Assembly: GCF_033439725.1 (NCBI RefSeq)
Contig: NW_026944388.1
Coordinates: 3,410,001-3,474,000, forward strand
Reading direction: 5' to 3'
Origin: Neurospora tetraspora
Lineage: Eukaryota; Ascomycota; Sordariomycetes; Sordariales; Sordariaceae
DNA: 64,000 bases
Shown here: piece after piece, positions 11,569 to 21,947 of the stretch
Position numbering within the stretch: position 1 is the stretch's first letter
Layout: the number at the start of each line of letters is the position of its first letter
Notes under the pieces: generated by a model
Seen by the model: only the letters and a program-made list of their open reading frames with translations
Database searches by the model: none
What the model was told of the DNA's origin: nothing
Made by a program: the position numbers and the translations under genes

Positions 11569-12976
11569 CGGACTGGTTGGCCCGACGGTCTTCAAGTTTT
11601 TTTTTCGGAGTGTCGTTTTTTTCTTGAAGTCCTTTCCAGTGGACTCTCGACGCCTCGACGGGACTCGTTCGGGCGATCGATCAGCAAGGGCACGCTGGAG
11701 CCGGAAAATGCGACGGAGGCCAAGTAGCGGGAATCGGGTGTTACAGCGTGGAGATTTGTTGCGTCACGTCAACGGGAACCTGGTACCTTTTTTGGGGGTG
11801 GCCAGAAATGGTATTCGAATTTGAAAGAAACTTTGACAATCCTGAGGTTTCTGTCAACAACGAGCCAGACCTCAGGTTTGGAGAGCGGGTGATGGAGATC
11901 CTGTCCAATAAAATTTCAGGCGTTGTCTACCCGTGGGTTTCTGTGGTTTTTTTGCTGCCGGAGCGGAAGCTGGGGCTATCCTGGGGTATAAAGCGTGGTC
12001 CCGCTCTCAGTCTCGTCGTCGTTGCAACCTGCAGTCGCAAGTGAACAGAATCGCGGTCGCGTCACAGCCCTGCCCTATCCTGCCCTGACTGTAAAATACC
12101 TGTAAAACTGGAATGGACGCCCTGGCCGCTTTCCGAGCCCTGTGGAATGCGGGTTCCAGGGCTGATGAAGGAAGCGCCCTGGGCAAGGGGAAGAGCACAC
12201 CCCGCAATTCGAGCACGCTGCTAATGGTACCTAGGCAGCCCAGGGGCGGGTAGTGGCGTTGATCTCTAACAGAACCTCACTCCCGAGGTATTCCCAGCAG
12301 ACTTCCTCTTTTATCTTTGCGTGTTGTTTTGCTCCTTCACCAGCACATGGAAGGATCAAGAAGGAGAGACGGGGGATTACGATCTAAATGGAGGCTAGTT
12401 GAAACAGGCACGAACGTTATCAGCGCCCTTGTCAGTTTATAGGTTAATATACCGTGAGACATGGCGAGTCAGGAGGTAGGTGAAGTCAGCCGTGAATCAT
12501 TTCAGCAACTTCCATAAAGAGGATATCATGATTCATTATTATTGCCCCATATCGCCCCTCACCGTTGTTTCATCCAGGACAAACTAAGTCGCGGCTTTCT
12601 TTCGAAACATCTGCAAGGTAGACACGTTCATTGTACTTGGACGTTCGTCCATCAAACTGAGCATATCCTTCCTCTGTTTGAGCACATCATGTTGGTTCAT
12701 CACCCCAAACACCACATCATCATAGTAACAACCGGTTTGAGTCTACCGTTAGGAACCTGTATGCTCTAACTGCAACTAATGGAGAAGGGGGTATTTTCCT
12801 GGCAAGCGAATGCCTTTTCGGTTTGTCTTCCTGTCTAACCATGGCAGACAAACGCATACTCTGGCACATCCGTCTAGCAACAAACAAAGGTCTTCCATCA
12901 CAGCTTTGATTCCCGGAGATTCCGAAAGCAAGGCTTGATATGGAATTTGTTGTCTTGCGCTGCTTGATGCTTCCAC
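11569..12976. other. intergenic, deubiquitinase 5' side and ste23 3' side
   Basis: This stretch lies between two tandem minus-strand genes. It probably contains the deubiquitinase promoter and leader and the insulysin 3' UTR. No coding region, RNA gene or repeat was recognised. Confidence 0.5.
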
Positions 12977-15900
12977 TTAAAGCTTGGAATCCAACTCCTC
13001 ATACTCGCTCAAGTCCTTCACCGGCCTAGCAGCAGCGCTGACTGGCAGTCCAGCCTTGTAGCTGCGCACATCCTCAATGAGAATCGGCTTCGTGCCGTTT
13101 GACGACGGCGGCGCCGCATCCTTGACCACCCCGGTGACCTTCTCAGCATGGAGCTTCTTCCATGTCTCGGTGGCGGCATCCATCTTGTTCTCGGCAACAC
13201 TGAGGCCGTTAAGGTACTCCTTAAGACCAGCCATCTCCTTCTCCTCATCGTGGTCAGCCGCGCTCAGTCTTGCCTGGAGATCAGTGGCAGCCTTGGCTGA
13301 GGTAGTGGCATCCAGTTCCAGAGTCTTGACGAGTTCGGTGATCTGCGCAGTCGTCACGTCGCTCTTTGCCTGAGCCTCCAAGTAGATGGCGAGCTTGGCC
13401 CTGCTAGCCGACGATGGGTGGATGTAATACTTGAAGAACTCAATCATCTCCTCCTTGGTAAGAGGCTTGACGTGAGCAGCATCACGCTGGGCTAAGGGAA
13501 AAGGTTAGTACAAACTGAAGGTAGTGGGGTCAATCTCAGATGTCATGGACTTACAGATCTCAAAATCGTAATACTCGCTATGGATCTGACTCCATTGCTT
13601 GTTGGTCTCCTGGTCTAAGAACTTGGGCTTCTCGAGGCGCTTCACGATCAAGCTGCGCTTGTGAGCCTCAAATTGCCTGGGGTCCATCTCTTCGATCCAC
13701 TTCGCCATCCTCTCCAAAAACAGCTCAATCCTAGTCTCCAAGTAAGGGGCCGTCTTCTCGCTCTGGATAAGGAATCGGAATCCGTAGCTTGTGTGAGTAG
13801 CACGTACTCCAGAGAATACCACGTATCCGAGTTGCTCCTTGGTCCTGAGTTGATCGAAGCAAGGCTCTTGGAGTATCTGGGCCAAGAGCAGTGTCTTGGC
13901 ACGGATAAGAGAGTCGTTCTTGTCACCGACATAGAGGAAGTATTCGATGCAGTTGTTCACGTTAGCAGGATCCTTGAGCGTCTTCTTCCAGACGTAGTTG
14001 GACCCGGGCGGGAACACCAATGATCGCAGGATCGGCCATTGGGAACGCGGCAACACCCTCGGCTTGAGTGTAGACTCGACCATATCCGTCAACTTCAGAG
14101 CGTCCTCCTTGTAGAGGTTTCCATGAATGTAAACCTCCATGTGCAGCTGAGCGAGAAGTTCTTTCCGGAACTGCCGGACGTGATCCGAGGTAATATGTGG
14201 TAGCTCAGCCGCGAGCTCCTCGACCGTGTGGTCATGCTCTGCGGTGAGCCATTCCGTGAAACCGCCAACCTGATACCACGGGACCTGAAGCTCCCAGTTA
14301 CGGTAAGCTCTGGTCAGACGTTCTTTGATGATATCAAATCTGTCGTCTCGGACCTCCAGATCCCGCATCGTAATGAGAACCCGTTCCAGGAGGAGGGATA
14401 ACTTGTCATTGTACCCAGATACCTCAACAAACAACCCACGGCTGTCGAGTGATACTAAGTAAGACAAGCCAGCAAGGTCGGCATCGTACGAAAACTCTTC
14501 CAAGGCATCCTTGACGTGGTCGGTAAAGAGCCTGGCCTTGACAACGTTCTCGGCAGACGCGTGAATCAAAGGGCTCTTCATGCTAACAATCAAGTTCGCC
14601 TTGGGCACCCAAAACGTGTCGTCCTTCTTGTACCAAGTGCGGACAAGGTCGTCATTGCGCACGATCCGCGGCGCAAGAGCTGGTTCCTTGACCTCCTTCC
14701 TTTCGACTTCCAGCTTTGTAGGAATGAACTGGTTCTTATGCGGGAGATGGAGCTCCGGGACCCGTTCTTGATCGGAGATAGTGGCGGCCTTCTTGATCTC
14801 CTCCATAAGTTCGCTAGGAATCTTGGATAGGGAATACTCAGTCCCGTACCATTTCTCCTTATGCTCCCATTTCCCAGGCACCTCTCGCGAAACGATGGAC
14901 ATACGGAAATTGTCAGGCCGCAAGCAATCAAGGCCCTTGCGGATGAGGTTGGCATCATACTTGCGCAACTTGTTAGTTCCGCTCAAGAGCCATTCCCTAG
15001 GCAGTGGCCGTTGCATGACTCCGGCTGTCTTGCTCGCGAAGCTGGAAGCCTGAGTCTTCTGCTTGAACTTGAAGTCAATGTCTCCCATGATCTTTTGCTC
15101 TTCGTGGATCCATTCCTGGGGTCCTGTTTGTTTAAGCAAGGCGATGTATTGGAACACCACCTTGACAACCTCCTCATAGTTCTTAAGCCCCTGTATGTTT
15201 TGGTCAGCAATCTGAATTAGATTCACGGAACAAGGGAGGACATACCTCTTGTGTCAACTTGATCTGAATGTCAAACATGCCAGGGGAGCCAGGGCAAACA
15301 GTCCACGCACCAGCGCTAAGACCATTAGCCCAACCTTTCGACTTGATATAAGCCATGATGCTGCCCGGACCTTCATGGCCAATCAAATGGCTAAGGTAAC
15401 GACTTGGAAGCTCCTTGAACAAGAGATGCTCGTCCAAGAAGGGGAAGGTGATGTTGAGTTCTCGTGAATCCATTACGGGCTTGGCAAAGGTCACTACTCC
15501 GAGTTGCTCCGGCGTAAGAGGAGGTTCATCCGTCCACTCATTAGGTGGCAGATCTTTGTTCTCTACGTCTGAGAACAACTCGGCAACCCAGCCTTCAAGA
15601 ACGTCGAGTGATTCTCTTCCGAGAACGCAGAGCTTCATGCGGTTGGCCGAGTAATGCTTCTGGTAAAACTCGATGAACTTTTCACGAACATTGACGCCCT
15701 TGGACTCAGGCAACACCTTGAGCGTTTCAAGGTTTCCAGTAGAGAAATGGCAGTACGGATGCTTGGGGTTCGAGATGGACTTGTCTAACTGGTGAAGCCG
15801 CCACGTATCGTTCTGTAGGTTCTTCTTATTTTCGGAGTCCACAGCCTGAAGCTCCCTGTCAAGGGTGTTGGCTAGAAAGAGCGGCGCAACGAAGAACTGA

Positions 15901-16977
15901 GCGAAACGATCCAGAGCACCGTAAAGGGGCGAGGGGTTGGTAGCCGAGAGCTCCTCATCATTGCTGGGTTTGGCAGACACCTCGAAGTAATAGTTAGTGT
16001 GAGTTGCTGCAGTGAAGGCATTAGAGCTACCAGAATTTGTCGACAAGTACTGGCTGTAGTCATTCTCGACCGGATACTTCTTGGTACCCATGAAAAGGAG
16101 CTATAACCAGAAGCCACTAAGGTCAGTAAAAAATACATTCATGGATGAACCGGATGTGGAAACTCACATGCTCAACAGCATGGGCCATGCCAGGCATGTC
16201 ATCTTCATCACTGAAGCTTCCGACATTCACATCCAAGGCAGCACTGGCCTTGTCCGTCGTGGGATCATGCACCAAGAGAGCCTCAAGCTTATTGGGGAGA
16301 CGGATGACCCGGTAGCTGCGATCATCAAGAGAGGGCTTCTCCAGCTGATCGGTGACCCGCTCAACAGCGGGTGAGCCCTTGCTGGGCGTATCTTGAGGTG
16401 AAGTGGACATGACTGAGTAATGACGCCGGTCCAGGAGGTGAAGAGTCGAAGATCCGGAAAGGCGTTGGGTGTTGTGAAGTGGAGGAGAAGACAGATATTC
16501 AAGCTGGGTCTGAAATACAGCGGGCCCAGGAAGTACCGACAGGAAGCGGCTGACGACAGGGAGGCGAGAGTAGGGCGGCGTAGAAGAGAGGGGCGGCGTT
16601 GGCGTTGGTGGCGGTAGGCTAAGTGCCGTGGAGGAGGCTGTCCCAGGGGTCTTTAGCTCTAGGGTCCTGCTACTCTGGGGGCGGGTCCAGAATGGTGTCA
16701 GGGTCTGTGCGACGGGTGTGGACACGGCACCAGAGCTAGGCAAGGTTACCGGCAAGTTGGGTGCCAGCAAATCCGGGCTGGCGGTGACACTTCCGGTAGG
16801 ACGGTACTCTGGCGCTTGAAGTCTGTTTCGGTTGCGCGCCGACGCGGGGAGACGTGTGAGGTTGCGGTGGCACTGTTTGAGGGGATACGGGCTGTTACCA
16901 GGTCCGCGTCGTGGTTGCGCAACGCGGTTTCGCGGGTTCAGTAGAGCTGAAGAAGTGAGGAGACGAGACGTAGACAT
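12977..16977 (-). CDS. ste23: insulysin / a-factor-processing M16 metallopeptidase
   Basis: A zinc metallopeptidase of the inverzincin (M16A, insulin-degrading enzyme) family that degrades small peptides. The yeast homologue Ste23 takes part in a-factor maturation. Exons are 16977-16168, 16100-15246, 15190-13555 and 13491-12977, giving 1271 aa. The HxxEH motif (HAVEH, residues 266-270) ends exon 1, and the intron follows directly. The distal ligand region RELQAVDSE places E353 and E360, with a 13-residue insertion relative to human IDE. Two starts are possible. Met1 at 16977 adds an Arg/Ser/Pro-rich, acid-poor presequence ending RRHYSV. Met190 at 16410 gives the usual cytosolic length of 1082 aa, close to yeast Ste23. 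The C-terminus is ELDSKL, a consensus peroxisomal PTS1. Family assignment is firm; localisation is inferred. Confidence 0.95.
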
Positions 16978-19799
16978 CCAAGTGGAAGTGATTGTCGACT
17001 CTTTATACCTGATTCTGCCGTCAAGAGTTTCTCGTTGCGGTCGACTCACTGGTTGACTGGATCCTGGGTCGTATCAGAAAAGGTGAAGGTTATTCAAACG
17101 AGCATCTGTCCTTCGTGACGATTTTATTCGTGGTCTGCGAGAACCTCGATGGCCCTACCCTAGAGAGGTTGGGGTGATGACGAAGGAACCAGCGCCCGGT
17201 GGGGAAGAAACAGACGGCACGTCCCCGCGCCTGGGGAAATGAATCACGGACTAGATGTATAGTGAAGCACGGGAACCGAAAACCCACGATGAACTCGCCT
17301 GGTGTTCGTATGTATCACAGCTACCAGTCCAAGAAGAAATGCTGCCTGGAGTGGAAAGTAAGACGACATATAGTTCTGGTTTCTTGAGGGACGTTGGATG
17401 AGGGGCAGCTTCACGACAAAACTTCCCGAGGTACGGGGTACCTCTACGTAACCCTCCCTGGCTCACTGGGTGCCACTTCATCACGTTGACCATTGAGGTT
17501 TCACCCTACAGCTTCAATGTTTCCCCATGCGGTAAGGAGCTCTAGCATTTCATCGGCGCGTTTACATAGTAGTACTCCGGGCCAAGGCTCGAGCAAGGCA
17601 ACACTTGTCATCACGTGCATGCTCTCGTTTGGTCGGCTAGAGCACAAGGCTTATCTTTCGCCGGCCCGATGGTCAACAGTTCGGAGAGAAGACCATATAT
17701 AACAGGATGACTCGATGAGTGAAGTAAGCTGAGCGGAGAGCCTGACAGCTTCTGGCAACGACCTCTTTGCTGTCCTTGAGAGAACAGCGAGAGAGTTTGA
17801 AAGTTGAAAAGAGCTAGAGAATGAAGATACCCTTTCTGGCTAGCATCCTTTTGCTTGGGACCCACAAACCCCGCCAGCCCACCTTCCCGTCAACTCAACG
17901 TCAGATGGCAAGAGCGATTCGAAGTTTTAAATCTGAAGGGATCGAATCAATGGGATGAAAGATATGTTTGCTTTTCTACGTAGAAGCTCATACACTGACT
18001 GACACTTCACAAATATATATGCGACTTATCACCCTGTCGACCCATCAAAAGCCATTACCACAGGACGCACAATGAAGTGTTTAACTCTCCCCTCGAATTA
18101 TTCATCACTTTCAACCCACACGACATTCCCCAAGCTTCGTGATATGTGACGGGAGAGCCGCACATCTTAAAATAGATGTATGTAGAGTGTGAGATCCGAT
18201 CCTGCACTTTTTCAAACAAGTCAACCGCCCGAGTGACGACCCCTCGCAAGTGTTCCACTACGGGAATGTCTTGCAGCTGAATCATCAATGGCATTGTTGT
18301 CGTTGTCCTTTGATTCTTACATGTACTTTTTTCTCTCGTTGTAAACCTCGCTATGGTCTAACTGGCTGTTCGCGTTGTCAGTTGGATCTGTTCCTTTTGG
18401 ACACTGACTCTCCTACATTAGCTTGATTGATGATGGTCATCGAAAAGATAAATGATTGCTCTGTCAAGGTAAACAATATGCTGCTGTCAACCTGTCGTAC
18501 ATGCCTGTGGTATCATCAAACACTCATGGTTAGGTTGTAGATAGGAAGTGGAAGAGGGAATTTGAGATGTTACTCAGAAGATTGCCATAGTCCTACATTT
18601 CCCTTTTCGAGCTCTCTTACACATTCATTATATGCCTTGCCAAACCACAAACAAATCGCAAACAACCATGGTCACACACGCACATGCGAAATTTAGCACA
18701 AGCGCGTAACAGTACACCTAGCACAGAAACGCCGGGTACTATGTTATCAGTTTAGTTTATTCATCGTATATGTCATAGCATTTCACCAGTCTAGGACACG
18801 GCCACTTGGGTAAAAGAAGCTATGTGACAGGCTGTGCTTCCGCTCAGGTGCAGTACTATGCGTGGGCAGATTCAGGAGAGAAATATGCGGATGGATCACA
18901 TATGCGCAATATTAACTTGAAATTCGTGGGGGTTGTAACTGAAGAGACCATGTAAGGTGAAGTAGGACTGAATAGAGAGTCTTAAGCTGCGTGGTTGCTC
19001 CCGAGACCTTCAGCCGCCAAGATATTCAATTTGTTCGGGATGGTACCGATGAAAAAAGAACACGGCACGGATGTCACCCGTCAAAAGCCAATATTGCGGT
19101 TGCTTGTGATTTTGGTTATTGCTGTTCCTCGCGGCTCGGCGGTAAAAGCACTCTAGGCCGCATGCAACCTTTTCTTCCCCGGCCCTAGCAGAAGATGAAA
19201 CCCTTGTTCTCTTCTAAACAATTAATCATCCATTGAATGTCTTGACTGGATATGAGCCTCACCGGTGACCGGTCTAGGAGACATGGGCGGGTGGGAAGAC
19301 CTCCCCGGCGCCTGGGAGGCCATGTTCAAGAGAACGGTTTCAAACCCCTTTAAGCCGCCTAGCGGCATGCAAACTCATCACACTTCCACCACTCTAGCCG
19401 CCCATTAATAAACGGGCTATGTCCTTGAGGATCTACTATGCGATCCATCACACCGAAGGCCCTACAATGTCTAAAGGGACCGAAGACCGCAGATTACGCG
19501 ATGCTACACCATGCCAGATGTAGTCCTCGCACCGCCAGTATAGTGGATGGCTAACAACAGAAGGCCTGGAGGAGTTCCGTAGACGGCCCGAGTTAAAATG
19601 ATTTAACTCTACATTGGCGTAGACGCCATGGGCACATATATCCTGGTCCTCCGTAGGCATCGTGGCACTCATGCAACCATTCGGCCACTCTCCGGCAAGG
19701 AGAGCAGTAACCTATGATCGTGGAGCTTATGAGTATTACGGCCAAGTCTGGACAGCGGAACACCTGATCGTGACTGAAATAGATACTGAACCATCAACA
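16978..19799. other. intergenic 2.8 kb between ste23 and mpp6
   Basis: Upstream of ste23 and downstream of the mpp6 stop. It probably contains the ste23 promoter. TATA-like words occur around 18013-18019 and 17696-17700. Apart from one doubtful small ORF at 18055-18294, nothing is recognisable. Confidence 0.5.
18055..18294 (-). CDS. doubtful 79-aa ORF, unknown
   Basis: An ATG-initiated single-exon ORF in the otherwise empty ste23-mpp6 spacer. The first 50 residues (MPLMIQLQDIPVVEHLRG and onward) have a plausible amphipathic composition, but there is no signal peptide, motif or homology that I recognise. A random ORF is an equally good explanation. Confidence 0.15.
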   Translation of the reverse strand: MPLMIQLQDIPVVEHLRGVVTRAVDLFEKVQDRISHSTYIYFKMCGSPVTYHEAWGMSCGLKVMNNSRGELNTSLCVLW

Positions 19800-20769
19800 C
19801 TACTTCCGCGACTTGCGGGGGCAGTCAGCAGCTCGATGACCGTTTTGTCCACATGTGTGGCAGGCCCCGGTGAAAGCCTGCCGCTGAAAGCCTTGTGGCT
19901 GGCCACCCGATCCAGATATCGTGGCAGGACGGTTGGGATTGACCTCCCTCTTCCGTCGGCCTTGCGCAAACTGTGCGGCCTTCTTGCGCTCCTCGCTTCT
20001 CTTGTCAGAGAACGAGGATCCCGGCCTTGCCCGCTTCTGCCCCCTGGGATTGGCACCCTTCTGTTGGCCTCGGTCTGCCTGCTTGTTGGAGTCGGAAGAT
20101 GCTTCACCCTCAGAGCGGTCGTCGTCGGAGTCTGAGCCTGAGCTATCACTGTCACTATCACTCTCGTCGTCGTCATCGTCATCGTCGTCGCCGTCTTCCT
20201 TCTTCTTCTCCTCCTACATAGTCACGTTAGCGCGTGGGACCAAAATTGCTGCCTATAAACAAACATGCCTTTTTCTTCATGTTGAATTGGCGGAAGCGGG
20301 CGGTGGTGGGAACAGCGGCGGGAGCGTCATCGTCATCACTCGCATTGCCTGAGTAGTCAATCTGCGCAAATCCAACTTGAACAACATTCAGCACCGGGCG
20401 AGCCCCGGCCTTGGGGGCGACGGAAGCCCCGGGCAAGACCCAGTGGGAGTCACCAAGCTCTGCAGCACGCTTTTCAATGGCAGCTTGTCGCTTCTTCTCT
20501 TCTTCCTCCAGCGCAGCCTGGATGGCCTTTTGATCAAACAATGCCTGGTCGGCCTCCGGGTTGGGTGTGCTCGTTTTCGATGCATGAGAATGCTTCCGGC
20601 GCTTTGAGGGACCCTCGTCCTCTGTCTTCGGGGTGCTGGGCTTATCGGTTGGTGACGCAGTAGCAGCAGTAGCAGCAGCTCTCTGCATGAACTTCATCGT
20701 CATCAAGCGAGAAGACATGGTCTTCTGCGCCTGTGGCGCCGCCATGGTTGGCAGGTTCGTGGGAGCCAT
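19800..20769 (-). CDS. mpp6: MPP6-type nuclear exosome cofactor with C-terminal zinc knuckle
   Basis: MPP6 proteins bind the nuclear RNA exosome (Rrp6/Rrp40) and help recruit Mtr4. The signature LMTMKFMQRA lies at residues about 22-31, as in yeast and human MPP6 (human MKFMQR). Exon 1 is 20769-20269 and exon 2 is 20213-19800, giving 304 aa. Exon 2 has no ATG. It encodes a Lys/Asp/Glu/Ser-rich acidic run, a basic stretch and a final CCHC knuckle with C285, C288, H293 and C298, a few residues before the stop. The intron is 55 nt, has a GCTAACGT branch and TAG acceptor, and keeps frame only with a GC donor (AAG|GCATGT). Using the adjacent GT gives an immediate stop. Identity as MPP6 is good. The knuckle is not part of the human or yeast protein as I know them. 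Confidence 0.82.
20214..20268 (-). other. GC-AG intron of mpp6
   Basis: The donor is AAG|GCATGT, the branch word is GCTAACG and the acceptor is ATGTAG|GAG. With the GC donor the reading frame runs through to a zinc knuckle. With the downstream GT donor the codon formed is TGA, and an unspliced transcript ends after 17 further codons. Confidence 0.7.
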
Positions 20770-21260
20770 CGTGAGTGTGTAGAAATAGGCGCGCGGTAGC
20801 GTTAAGGATTGAATGATGTTATCGGTATCGTAAATGTTCTTGTAATCGAGTCAATAGTTTGAGCCACAAACTATTCGGCGCCCGGTAATGCGATGAGGAG
20901 TTGGCCCGGCTACAACGATTTTGCGCGTGGTCGATGATGGTGTCGCGCCAACAGAAGAATGGTTGACAACTGACAAAAATTCCCAAAGTCCGGGGTCGTC
21001 AAGGTGGGACCTCCCTACGGGCATCTTGGCCCCACTTCTTCTACTTAGCTTAAATGCCAGCTTGAGAGTCTGTGCACGGGCCACACCCCAAGCTTTGAGC
21101 CGCACACCCCATACCGATAATCTGCCGACAACAGCATTGGCCCACTTGGCGAAGCTCAACTTCATCATACGTACCTGGCCCAGCTCTCGGCCGGTGCCCG
21201 CAGCGACTGACTCGAGACGCTCCCGTCTCCATCCACAACCTCCTCCACAGAACATCCACC
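20770..21260. promoter_or_regulatory. divergent promoter, mpp6 / NDUFS6
   Basis: A 491-bp spacer lies between two divergent start codons, so it should contain both promoters. No clear TATA box is visible near either start. The segment just before the NDUFS6 ATG is pyrimidine-rich, typical of a fungal leader. Confidence 0.6.
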
Positions 21261-21947
21261 ATGTACCCTTCCAGATTGCGGGCAGCCCAGCAGCTGTCGC
21301 GCCAATGCGCGCGCTCGTTTACCACTTCCGGCCGTCAATTGTATTCGTCGTCGACCGTCCCGGCGCCCGAGAAGAATGGAGAGAAGACTGTCGAAATTAC
21401 GCCGACTAAACCGGCCGCCGTCGTGAAGCAGGCTCCCAACCGCGCGGAGGTCTGGTCCAAGAGTCAGAAGCCCCGCTCCGAGGCCATGACCGGCCCCCGT
21501 TTTGAGCAGACCAACTTTGATCTCCAGGTGAGCTACTACGGCCTCCGTCCAGGAACGAATCTCTGCGCAATCGCAATTCGCAACCAATATTCCGGGCAAG
21601 ACAGGATACACCAACGTTTAAGACACTTGCTAACTCAAGTTGCAAATGACAGCCTCAACCATGGGCCGCCATAGAGCTCATCCACAAGCAACCTGTCAAG
21701 TGGGTGCATGAGCGTATCGTCGCATGCGATGGTGGTGGTGGCCCTGCCGGTCACCCCAAGATTTATATCAACACCGACAAGCCTGAGATTGCCTCCTGCA
21801 ACTACTGTGGACTTCCTTTCGTAAGTTCACAACAGGCTGCGATTGTCTTGGATTGGATTTATAACTAACGACGTGCTATTTCAGGCAAATGAACACCACC
21901 GCAAACACCTCGAGTCCCTCCCCCAGACCTCCTACCCCCTTCAATGA
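21261..21947 (+). CDS. ndufs6: NADH:ubiquinone oxidoreductase zinc subunit (NDUFS6, 13 kDa)
   Basis: An accessory, zinc-binding subunit of the mitochondrial complex I matrix arm. Exons are 21261-21527, 21653-21820 and 21885-21947, giving 165 aa. The N-terminus [20 protein letters not shown] is a classical mitochondrial presequence (Arg/Ser-rich, no acid, followed by [10 protein letters not shown]). The C-terminal zinc site is visible as C114, H123 (GHPKIYI), C138 and C141 ([10 protein letters not shown]). The last exon adds [20 protein letters not shown]. Intron 1 has a GCTAACT branch. Length and motifs match the family. It shares a divergent promoter with mpp6. Confidence 0.95.
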
